This document shows positions 1-6,682 of a stretch of DNA of 64,000 bases, piece by piece. Within the stretch, counting starts at the first letter, position 1, and every line of letters begins with the position of its first letter. Source of the DNA: Bradyrhizobium yuanmingense (GTDB lineage: Bacteria; Pseudomonadota; Alphaproteobacteria; Rhizobiales; Xanthobacteraceae); NCBI RefSeq assembly GCF_900094575.1, contig NZ_FMAE01000002.1, forward strand, positions 868,001-932,000, given 5' to 3'. A program made the translations under genes and the position numbers. The notes beneath the pieces were generated by a model that made no database searches, was not told the origin of the DNA, and was given only the letters and a program-made list of their open reading frames with translations.

Positions 1-1503
1 GCCGTTGCCGATGTGGTAGGGCAGCGACATCGAGGTGTAGCGGATGCGGGTTGGGAACAATTCGACCAGCATCGCCGCGATCGGGCCGTACACCATGGTC
101 ACGAACAGGACCAGGACGAACAGCAGGCCGATGATCGCCGCCGGCTGCGGACGGAAGACGTCGAACGGATGCGACATCTTCACGATGCCGGTGTCACCCG
201 CCTTGGGATAGCCGGCCGCCTGCACCGCGGCGAGAACCGCCGGGTTGCTGTCCTTGGCGTTGGCGTAGGGCACGTCCTTGCCGTTGACCACGACCTTCAC
301 GTCCGAGCCGGCCGGACCTGGCGTCGTCGTGTACCTGACCGACGATTGCGACAGGTAGGCGCGCGCGGTGTCGCAAGGCGCGGTGAAGACGCGGGTGCCG
401 ACCGGGTTGAACAGATCGCCGCACTTGGCGGGATCGGCCACCACCTCGACCTTGACCGTCTCGATGGCCTTTTCCAGCGCCGGGTTGGCGTTGGAGGTGA
501 TCATCTTGAAGATCGGGAAGAAGGTCAGCGCCGCGATCAGGCAGCCGCCGAGGATGATCGGCTTGCGGCCGATCTTGTCGGAGAGCATGCCGAACACGAT
601 GAAGAAGCCGGTGCCGAGCAGCAGCGACCATGCAATCAGCAGGTTGGCGGTATAGCCGTCGACCTTCAGGATCGATTGCAGGAAGAACAGCGCGTAGAAC
701 TGGCCGGTGTACCAGACCACGCCCTGGCCCATCACACCACCGAGCAGGGCGAGCAGCACGAGCTTGCCGTTCTGCCAGTTGCCGAAGGCCTCCGTCAGCG
801 GCGCCTTCGAACCCTTCCCCTCTTCCTTCATCTTCTGGAAGATCGGCGATTCGTTCAGGCGAAGCCGGATCCAGACCGAGATGCCGAGCAGCAGCACCGA
901 GACCAGGAACGGAATGCGCCAGCCCCACGCTGCGAAATCGGCCTCACCGAGCGCGGTGCGGGTGAACAGAATCACCAGCAGCGACAGGAACAGGCCGAGG
1001 GTTGCCGTGGTCTGGATGAAGGAGGTGTAGAAGCCGCGCTTGCCGTTCGGCGCATGCTCCGCGACGTAGGTCGCCGCACCGCCATATTCGCCGCCGAGCG
1101 CCAGACCCTGGGCGAGGCGCAGCACGATCAGGATGATCGGGGCCGCGATGCCGATGGTCGCCGCGTTGGGCAACAGGCCGACGATGAAGGTCGACAGACC
1201 CATGATCAGGATGGTGACGAGGAAGGTGTATTTGCGGCCGACGATGTCGCCGACACGGCCGAACACAATCGCGCCGAACGGACGCACCAGGAAGCCCGCG
1301 GCAAACGCCAGCAGCGCGAAGATATCGCGGGTTGCCGGCGGATAGGCCGAGAAGAACTGCGCGCCGATGATGCCGGCCAGCGAACCGTAGAGATAGAAGT
1401 CGTACCACTCGAAGACGGTACCGAGCGAGGAGGCGAGAATGACGAACCGTTCGTCCTTCGTCATCCCCTGCGCGCTCGATTGAGACACAGCCATTGTCGA
1501 CAT
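1..1503 (-). CDS. MFS transporter, MHS (metabolite:H+ symporter) type, partial
   Basis: Inner-membrane proton symporter for an organic acid or osmolyte; the substrate cannot be told. The frame stays open from the ATG at 1503 to the window edge, giving 501 codons, so the C-terminus is missing. The N-terminus has the MHS start 'GTVFEWYDFYLYG'. The loop 2-3 signature G-R-V-G-D-I-V-G-R-K and 'LALGGEYGGAATYVAEHAP' are clear family marks. An unusual hydrophilic stretch of about 100 residues between late membrane segments (roughly residues 365-465) carries two cysteines and probably lies in the periplasm. The 498-codon frame on the opposite strand is an antisense artefact. Confidence 0.9.
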   Translation of the reverse strand, partial: MSTMAVSQSSAQGMTKDERFVILASSLGTVFEWYDFYLYGSLAGIIGAQFFSAYPPATRDIFALLAFAAGFLVRPFGAIVFGRVGDIVGRKYTFLVTILIMGLSTFIVGLLPNAATIGIAAPIILIVLRLAQGLALGGEYGGAATYVAEHAPNGKRGFYTSFIQTTATLGLFLSLLVILFTRTALGEADFAAWGWRIPFLVSVLLLGISVWIRLRLNESPIFQKMKEEGKGSKAPLTEAFGNWQNGKLVLLALLGGVMGQGVVWYTGQFYALFFLQSILKVDGYTANLLIAWSLLLGTGFFIVFGMLSDKIGRKPIILGGCLIAALTFFPIFKMITSNANPALEKAIETVKVEVVADPAKCGDLFNPVGTRVFTAPCDTARAYLSQSSVRYTTTPGPAGSDVKVVVNGKDVPYANAKDSNPAVLAAVQAAGYPKAGDTGIVKMSHPFDVFRPQPAAIIGLLFVLVLFVTMVYGPIAAMLVELFPTRIRYTSMSLPYHIGNG

Positions 1504-1798
1504 GTTTGAGTCGCTCCCCGAAAATCGTTTCCTCTCGCCCCCAGAATGTCCGGACGTGCCGGATCAGCCCAGGTCTTGGCCACAAGGTAACATCGGCGTG
1601 AAACCCTCCCCAATACGACTTTCGGCCTTGCGCACTGGTGCTGCGGTATCCAGCGCCGGTGTGCAAATGCCAAGCCGGGGGGATTAACCCCTTTGCAGCA
1701 AAGGGATAATGTCCACTTGCATGCCACGGCCGCTCGGGGAAGAATTGACGCACCCGGGATCTGTTCGCCGATCCGCCGCGAACGACAGCTAGAGAACG

Positions 1799-2470
1799 AT
1801 GAACGCTCCTTCGACCCATCTCGTCATCGCCGACGATCATCCCCTGTTCCGCGATGCGCTGCGGCAGGCGGTGGCGGGCGTTCTCCCCTCGGCCCGGATC
1901 GACGAGGCCGGAACCTTCGAGGATTTGACCAAGCTCCTGGAGCAGACCTCCGAGGTCGATCTGGTCATGCTCGACCTCTCCATGCCCGGGATCTCCGGCT
2001 TTTCCGGCCTTATCTATCTGCGCGCGCAATACCCGGCGATTCCGGTCGTGATCGTCTCGGCATCCGACGACAGCGCCACGATCCGCCGCTCGCTCGATTT
2101 CGGCGCGTCCGGCTTCATCCCGAAGCGGTTCGGGGTCGAAACCTTGCGCGATGCCATCCTCAAGGTGATGGAGGGCGACGTCTGGGTCCCCGCCGATACC
2201 GACCTCTCCGCCGCCGCCGATCCCGACATGACCCGCCTGCGCGACCGCCTGGTGACGCTGACGCCGCAGCAGGTCCGGGTCCTGATGATGCTGTCGGAAG
2301 GCCTTCTCAACAAGCAGATCGCCTACGAGCTCGGTGTCTCAGAGGCCACCATCAAGGCGCATGTCTCGGCGATCCTGCAAAAGCTCGGCGTCGAGAGCCG
2401 GACGCAAGCGGTGATTGCCGCGGCGAAGATCGCCGGCAGCCAGTGGAAGCAGGGCACGCCGACGGGGTAG
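1799..2470 (+). CDS. LuxR/NarL-family two-component response regulator
   Basis: A 223-residue cytoplasmic transcription regulator. An N-terminal receiver domain (about 5-120) has the acidic pair D12-D13, the likely phospho-acceptor D59 in 'VMLDLSMPG' and the conserved Lys in 'GFIPK'. A C-terminal LuxR helix-turn-helix (about 150-215) contains 'LTPQQVRVL', 'GLLNKQIAYELGVSEATIKAHV' in part and 'KLGV'. No kinase gene is adjacent, so it is an orphan here. The last seven residues (KQGTPTG) and the stop are encoded by a 22-base segment that recurs at 6655-6676 (21 of 22 identical), so a dispersed repeat seems to have supplied the end of the gene. Confidence 0.92.
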   Translation: MNAPSTHLVIADDHPLFRDALRQAVAGVLPSARIDEAGTFEDLTKLLEQTSEVDLVMLDLSMPGISGFSGLIYLRAQYPAIPVVIVSASDDSATIRRSLDFGASGFIPKRFGVETLRDAILKVMEGDVWVPADTDLSAAADPDMTRLRDRLVTLTPQQVRVLMMLSEGLLNKQIAYELGVSEATIKAHVSAILQKLGVESRTQAVIAAAKIAGSQWKQGTPTG

Positions 2471-2661
2471 CGTTTGCGCGTCAACTGGCGGATGTCCGGG
2501 CTCGCGGCAGAGCGCAATCATTCGTCGCGATGAGAGCTTCGGCGGTTTTGACCCGTGTGGGCATGTCGATCGATGGATTAGCTGGACCGCTAAACCGTCG
2601 TTTGGAATAGACCGCCAGTAGCTGACGCGGCTAAGTTGGGGTCAAACCCCGGAGGATGAAG
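2471..2661. other. Intergenic segment after the response regulator
   Basis: I see no gene here. The left edge continues from the repeat-like bases that end the preceding reading frame. The right edge holds a strong Shine-Dalgarno sequence (GGAGG, 2651-2655). Confidence 0.4.
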
Positions 2662-2871
2662 ATGCCGTACTTCACAGCCAACCAGACCCAATCCGATCGC
2701 ACGTCTAAGGTGCTTGCAGATGTCTTCTGTGCGCTTTTACTAGGGACCTTTTCCATCGTCTTTTTCGGCCTGGTTGGCGGCCTTATTGCTTTAGTTCTGC
2801 TGGAAGCTTGCTTGCTCGCCCTCGATTGGGTGATGCCGAGCGACGATGATGCCGCTGGGGTTGTCCGCTAG
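2662..2871 (+). CDS. Small membrane protein of unknown function
   Basis: A 69-residue protein starting MPYFTANQ. The frame also has an ATG at 2656, but GGAGG directly abuts that codon and lies 6 nt from the ATG at 2662, so 2662 is the better start. A single long hydrophobic stretch (about residues 20-57, 'VFCALLLGTFSIVFFGLVGG' onward) is one long or two short membrane segments, followed by the acidic tail 'PSDDDAAG'. I do not recognise a family. It lies 18 nt before another small gene on the same strand. Confidence 0.6.
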   Translation: MPYFTANQTQSDRTSKVLADVFCALLLGTFSIVFFGLVGGLIALVLLEACLLALDWVMPSDDDAAGVVR

Positions 2872-2889
2872 GAGATCAAGGGCCAACGA

Positions 2890-3126
2890 ATGAGCAAGCC
2901 CGTAAAATCTGAAAGCGAACTCGTCGCCATGGCGAGAGCCGAGTTGAAGGTCCACGCCGACTGTCCCGATGGAATGACGATTTCCATCCTCCGCGACGGA
3001 AAATCCTGGGAGTTTCGGGCCAGCGCTGATCAGGCGACCTCTGATCGGCCGGGCTATCCTGAATGCGTTGCCATGCTGGTCCAGATTGGGGATCACCTCT
3101 GCAGGCAGTACGACGTCGAGGGTTAG
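2890..3126 (+). CDS. Small soluble hypothetical protein
   Basis: A 78-residue protein, MSKPVKSESELV..., with no signal peptide or membrane segment. The composition looks like a real alpha/beta protein: 'ARAELKVHADCPDGMTISILRDG' in pieces, then a Cys-containing C-terminal helix ending 'HLCRQYDVEG'. AAGGGCC just upstream can act as ribosome binding site. It follows the small membrane protein by 18 nt on the same strand, so the two may be co-transcribed. No function can be assigned. Confidence 0.6.
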   Translation: MSKPVKSESELVAMARAELKVHADCPDGMTISILRDGKSWEFRASADQATSDRPGYPECVAMLVQIGDHLCRQYDVEG

Positions 3127-3150
3127 GCGCGCCTCGACAGCCGACACCGG

Positions 3151-3324
3151 TCAGAAGATGCGGTCGATCACCATCGTCAGGCCAGCTGAGAAGGCCATGA
3201 TGATCACCAGGGGGACTCCTGTCTCAAAGAATGGCAGCTCCATCCACCGATGTGACTGCCCGTTGCGAGGCAGGAAGACCCAGAGGAGAGCGATCGACAA
3301 GACGACCAGGAATGCGCCGATCAC
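3151..3324 (-). CDS. Small two-helix membrane protein, GTG start
   Basis: A 57-residue frame starting at a GTG (3324) with a perfect AGGAGG five bases upstream (about 3330-3335). It has two hydrophobic segments: residues 1-18 ('VIGAFLVVLSIALLWVFLP') and about 37-53 ('PLVIIMAFSAGLTMVI'), separated by a polar loop 'RNGQSHRWMELPFFETG'. Strong ribosome binding site and amphipathic layout support a real short gene. It ends 25 bases from the stop of the plus-strand gene before it, tail to tail. No family recognised. Confidence 0.6.
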   Translation of the reverse strand: MIGAFLVVLSIALLWVFLPRNGQSHRWMELPFFETGVPLVIIMAFSAGLTMVIDRIF

Positions 3325-3673
3325 GAAATCCTCCTCTGGAGCAGTGATATCTCGCTGGAGGTTGTCCTCCGCCGGTCGCGTCGCCGGTAAGCCCCGAAGG
3401 TCAACCCAATTAAGCCTAGTGACGCTAACTTAGACATTGCTGCGGCAAACTGTCCATTTTCCTGTTGACCGGGAATTGGCCGACGGTAAAGGTGGCCCTG
3501 CTTCACGCGGCGGCTGAGACCTGAACGTGTCTTGCCGAAAACCGACAGCAAGAACGGGCGGAAGCATCAGGAGGGGTCAACTAGCTCCCGCGCAGACGTG
3601 GCAGGCAGCTGATGCAGCGCCATGGTCCTGCTCGCCTGGGGGATAGTACTCAGCGAGCGGGGACAAGGCATCG
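3325..3673. other. Gap before the TRAP genes
   Basis: About 350 bases with no convincing gene. Short open frames exist on both strands, but none has both a good ribosome binding site and a protein-like composition. A minus-strand frame ending at 3321 overlaps the GTG of the small membrane gene by GTGA, but its sequence is Arg/Ser-rich and looks non-coding. There is no trace of a TRAP binding-protein gene. Confidence 0.4.
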
Positions 3674-4213
3674 ATGCGCCCATTGTTGGCGATGAGTACG
3701 GCTATCGACTGGCTGAACGAAAAGGTCGGCAACGTCTGCAATATTCTGGTGCTCGCGGCCTGCGTCGTGAGTGCTGTCAATGCGATGATCCGCTACGCCT
3801 TCAGCTACAGCTCGAACAGCTGGCTAGAGACACAGTGGTATATGTTCGCCGTCATCGTGATGTTCGGCGCGTCCTACACCTTTAAGCGCAACGAGCACGT
3901 CCGCGTCGAGATCCTTTATCTCATGCTCACCGAACGCGGCCAGCTGTGGCTGGACCTGATCGGGACATTGGTCTTCCTCGTCCCTGCCTGCCTGCTCCTC
4001 AGCTACCTCTCTTGGGGGATGTTCTACAATTCGTTCGTCATCGGCGAAATGTCCAACAATGCAGGCGGCCTTCTGCGGTGGCCGATCAAGTTCGTCCTGC
4101 CGGCCGGCTTCTTCATGGTGGCTTTGCAGGGTATCTCGGAGGTCATCAAGCGCGCCGCCGCCTTACGCGGTGAAGTCACCATCGATGCGAAATACGAGCG
4201 GCCGACCCAATGA
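3674..4213 (+). CDS. dctQ: TRAP transporter small permease (DctQ-like)
   Basis: The four-helix small membrane subunit of a tripartite ATP-independent periplasmic transporter, 179 residues. Typical features are the start 'STAIDWLNEKVGNVCN', the family stretch 'NSWLETQWYMFA' and 'FKRNEHVRVEI', and four hydrophobic segments. AAGG lies five bases before the ATG at 3674; an internal ATG at 3692 is possible. The stop overlaps the start of the large permease as ATGA (4210-4213), so the two are translationally coupled. No periplasmic binding protein gene is adjacent. Confidence 0.93.
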   Translation: MRPLLAMSTAIDWLNEKVGNVCNILVLAACVVSAVNAMIRYAFSYSSNSWLETQWYMFAVIVMFGASYTFKRNEHVRVEILYLMLTERGQLWLDLIGTLVFLVPACLLLSYLSWGMFYNSFVIGEMSNNAGGLLRWPIKFVLPAGFFMVALQGISEVIKRAAALRGEVTIDAKYERPTQ

Positions 4214-5817
4214 TCACGATCGAGATGATGCCGCCGCTGATGTTCGGCGGACTTGTGCTGGCGATGCTCATCGGCTTTCCGGTCGCCTTCACGCTGGCCG
4301 CCCTCGGGCTCTCGTTCGGATTTCTCGCGATCCATTTGGGATTTTTCGAGTTCAGCTTCCTCCAGGCGATCCCGGAGCGCATCTACGGCAGCGTTCTGTC
4401 CAACGAGCTGCTGCTGGCCATCCCATTCTTCACGTTCATGGGCGCGATCCTCGAACGATGTGGCCTCGCAGAGGACATGCTGGATTCGATGGGACAGCTG
4501 TTTGGCCCCGTTCGCGGCGGTCTCGGCTATTCCGTGATCATCGTCGGCTTCATCCTTGGGGCCATCACAGGCACAGTGGCGGCGCAGGTCATCGCCATGG
4601 CGCTGATCTCGATGCCGGTCATGATCCGCTACGGCTACAACGTGCGCTACATCACCGGCGTGCTCGCAGCCTCCGGCACCATAACCCAGCTGGTGCCTCC
4701 CTCGCTGGTTTTGATCGTGCTCGCGGACCAACTCGGAAAGTCGGTGGGTGACATGTATCTGGGCGCCTGGGGGCCATCGATACTCCAGATCGCGCTGTTC
4801 GCGGGCTACACCTTCGTTCTGAGCATCGTCAAACCGGGCCATGTTCCGGCGGTGCCGAAGGAAGCGAGGACGCTCAAGGGCTGGGCACTCTGGCGCAAAT
4901 GCCTTCTGGGCATCATTCCGTCCGCCGTTCTGATCTTCGTGGTGCTCGGCACGATGATGCTGGGGCTCGCCACGCCGACCGAAGCGGGTGCCATGGGCGC
5001 CGTCGGCGCGATCGTCCTCGCCGTCATCCATCACAAGGATTTCAGCTCGGCCGGTCACAAGGTCTTGCTCGTGGGCGTGGCCGCGGCCGGCGTGGGCACC
5101 ATCATCGGCATCTACTTCACGCCTAATCTGCCGTTCAAAATGGCGTTCGCGATTGCCTATCTGGCGGTGGCCTGGGCGTGTCTCGAGGTAATCAGGATTC
5201 CCGACCTGCGCTTGCTGGTTAAGCAGGGTTATGAGACCACCATGCGCATCACCTGCATGGTGACTTTTATCCTCATTGGATCGACCTGTTTCTCGATTGT
5301 CTTTCTCGGCTGCAACGGGGGCGTCTGGCTGGAACACATGCTGACATCGTTGCCGGGCGGTGTATGGGGCTTCTTAATCTTCATCAATCTGTTCATCTTC
5401 TTTGTCGCCTTCTTCCTCGACTTCTTCGAGATTGCCTTCATTATCGTTCCCATGATCGCGCCGACCGCCCTCAAGCTCCTCACGCCTGTCGTCGGCGCGG
5501 ATGCCGCCTTGATCTGGTTTGGGATCATGCTGTGCGTGAACATGCAGACCTCCTTCCTGCATCCCCCCTTCGGCTTCGCACTGTTCTATTTGCGCGGCGT
5601 GGCGCCGAGGGAAGTCAAGAGTTCAGACATCTATTGGGGCGCGGTGCCGTGGATCGGTCTGCAGGCGATCATGGTTGCGGTCGTGATCGCATTCCCGATC
5701 ACTGTGACCGGGTTGCTGGACGCCCCGATCAAGGTGGATCTGGATAAGATCAAGATCGAGATTCCGGACATCGAGTTGCCGCCACCGCTGGTCGATTTCG
5801 GGCAGCCCAAGAACTAA
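4210..5817 (+). CDS. dctM: TRAP transporter large permease (DctM-like), long form
   Basis: The ion-coupled large permease of the TRAP system in the inner membrane. At 535 residues it is about 100 longer than the usual 425-430, like the subfamily often annotated for mannitol/chloroaromatic compounds. Motifs include 'LLAIPFFTFMGAILER' near the start, 'SGTITQLVPPSLVLIVLADQ' and the C-terminal 'MQTSFLHPPFGFALFYLRG'. Extra hydrophobic segments occupy the middle (about residues 285-345). It is coupled to dctQ by a four-base overlap. The substrate is unknown and the binding protein must be encoded elsewhere. Confidence 0.93.
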   Translation: MITIEMMPPLMFGGLVLAMLIGFPVAFTLAALGLSFGFLAIHLGFFEFSFLQAIPERIYGSVLSNELLLAIPFFTFMGAILERCGLAEDMLDSMGQLFGPVRGGLGYSVIIVGFILGAITGTVAAQVIAMALISMPVMIRYGYNVRYITGVLAASGTITQLVPPSLVLIVLADQLGKSVGDMYLGAWGPSILQIALFAGYTFVLSIVKPGHVPAVPKEARTLKGWALWRKCLLGIIPSAVLIFVVLGTMMLGLATPTEAGAMGAVGAIVLAVIHHKDFSSAGHKVLLVGVAAAGVGTIIGIYFTPNLPFKMAFAIAYLAVAWACLEVIRIPDLRLLVKQGYETTMRITCMVTFILIGSTCFSIVFLGCNGGVWLEHMLTSLPGGVWGFLIFINLFIFFVAFFLDFFEIAFIIVPMIAPTALKLLTPVVGADAALIWFGIMLCVNMQTSFLHPPFGFALFYLRGVAPREVKSSDIYWGAVPWIGLQAIMVAVVIAFPITVTGLLDAPIKVDLDKIKIEIPDIELPPPLVDFGQPKN

Positions 5818-6370
5818 GGGACGTCCGCCGAAGCACTTCCGCTTTTCGTCCAACCCGGGCGGTTGACGCTCTCCGCTTTTCGCGCTGCTGCTGGAGACGA
5901 CGGGACATCATGTGCGCGTTCTTCGAAACATGATTTGCAGGGACGTGACCGAGCCACCCCTAGGGGTTGGGCCGTCGTCGCGCAAAACAGCAACGGCTGG
6001 GTCAACCGATCGGCGGCCATATATTCTGCTTTACAGAAATTCGGATTCAACGTAAATGTCGCCCACCCTGATCCGGCGAAAGGGGCGGTCGTACGTCGTC
6101 ACGAGCCGCGGATCGGGCTGCGGTGGACGCATTTGCGCCGTCGCGGATGTGAGACGCAGGGCGGGGTGATGGATTGAGCCGAGCCCCGTGAGCGCCTCGC
6201 AAGCCGCGTTGTACGAACGGCGCTGGTTGCGTAACGGCAAAACCGTGTGGTCCTGGCCGTCGTTGCTACGGTCAAGCGCTTGCGGATGCGGCATCTGCGC
6301 CAACCGGCGCGGTGCCGGTGACTTTCGTGAGGGCGAGGGAGGCCAGAGGGAACTCGGCTCCCGGGAGAGC
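5818..6370. other. Non-coding gap after the TRAP operon
   Basis: I find no gene here. Open frames on both strands are Arg/Pro-rich and lack ribosome binding sites, as expected from GC-rich non-coding DNA. The right part grades into the hairpin-rich element that begins near 6371. Confidence 0.45.
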
Positions 6371-6527
6371 ACGGCATAAGCCGTCCGACCATCGCGCAGG
6401 GAAGGCCGTGTGTTCGGCTCCACCTGTATGCTGCTGTGCGGTTCTTCCTGCGTGTGCATTTCGCGCAGCGGACCGCGGGTGCGATGTCAGCACCCGGCCT
6501 TCCCTGCGCCCTTTCTCCAGGAGGGCG
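6371..6527. repeat. Hairpin-rich structured element, possible ncRNA or palindromic repeat
   Basis: Four nested or successive inverted repeats are visible. ACGGC-ATAA-GCCGT forms a hairpin at 6371-6384. A perfect 15-base inverted repeat (6394-6408 with 6495-6509, left arm GCGCAGGGAAGGCCG) encloses about 86 bases. GGGTGC/GCACCC pair at 6477-6482 and 6490-6495. CGCCCT/AGGGCG pair at 6507-6512 and 6522-6527. The arrangement looks like a folded RNA or a mobile palindromic unit. From memory, similar blocks occur many times in Bradyrhizobium genomes; this was not checked. Confidence 0.55.
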
Positions 6528-6630
6528 TGACGCGAAGCGCAAAACTCGGGCGAAACGCGCCGCGAGAAGGCGAAGCCATGTCTGCGAGTCGAGACGCTGG
6601 TTTGAGGTCGATAACGGTTCACCTTGCGCC

Positions 6631-6678
6631 GTCATTGCGAGGAGCGCAGCGACGAAGCAGGGTACGCCGACGGGGTGA
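6631..6678. repeat. Dispersed Bradyrhizobium-type repeat fragment
   Basis: The segment begins GTCATTGCGAGGAGCGCAGC and runs to the edge of the regulator gene. Its right half, AAGCAGGGTACGCCGACGGG (6655 onward), matches the 3' end of the response regulator gene at 2447-2468 in 21 of 22 positions. It sits just downstream of the large regulator gene that ends at 6683 on the minus strand. Confidence 0.6.
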
Positions 6679-6682
6679 TCCG

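Noticed and set aside
13..1509. 498-codon plus-strand frame opposite the MFS gene
   Set aside because: Composition is His/Arg/Asp/Gln-rich without motifs; the minus strand has a clear MHS permease. Antisense artefact of high GC.
3321..3551. 76-codon minus-strand frame whose stop overlaps the small membrane gene by GTGA
   Set aside because: Arg/Ser-rich, no good ribosome binding site, not protein-like; kept only as a remark.
6436..6678. 80-codon plus-strand frame ending KQGTPTG
   Set aside because: It runs through the hairpin element and the dispersed repeat; composition is Arg/Ala-rich. Repeat-derived, not a gene.
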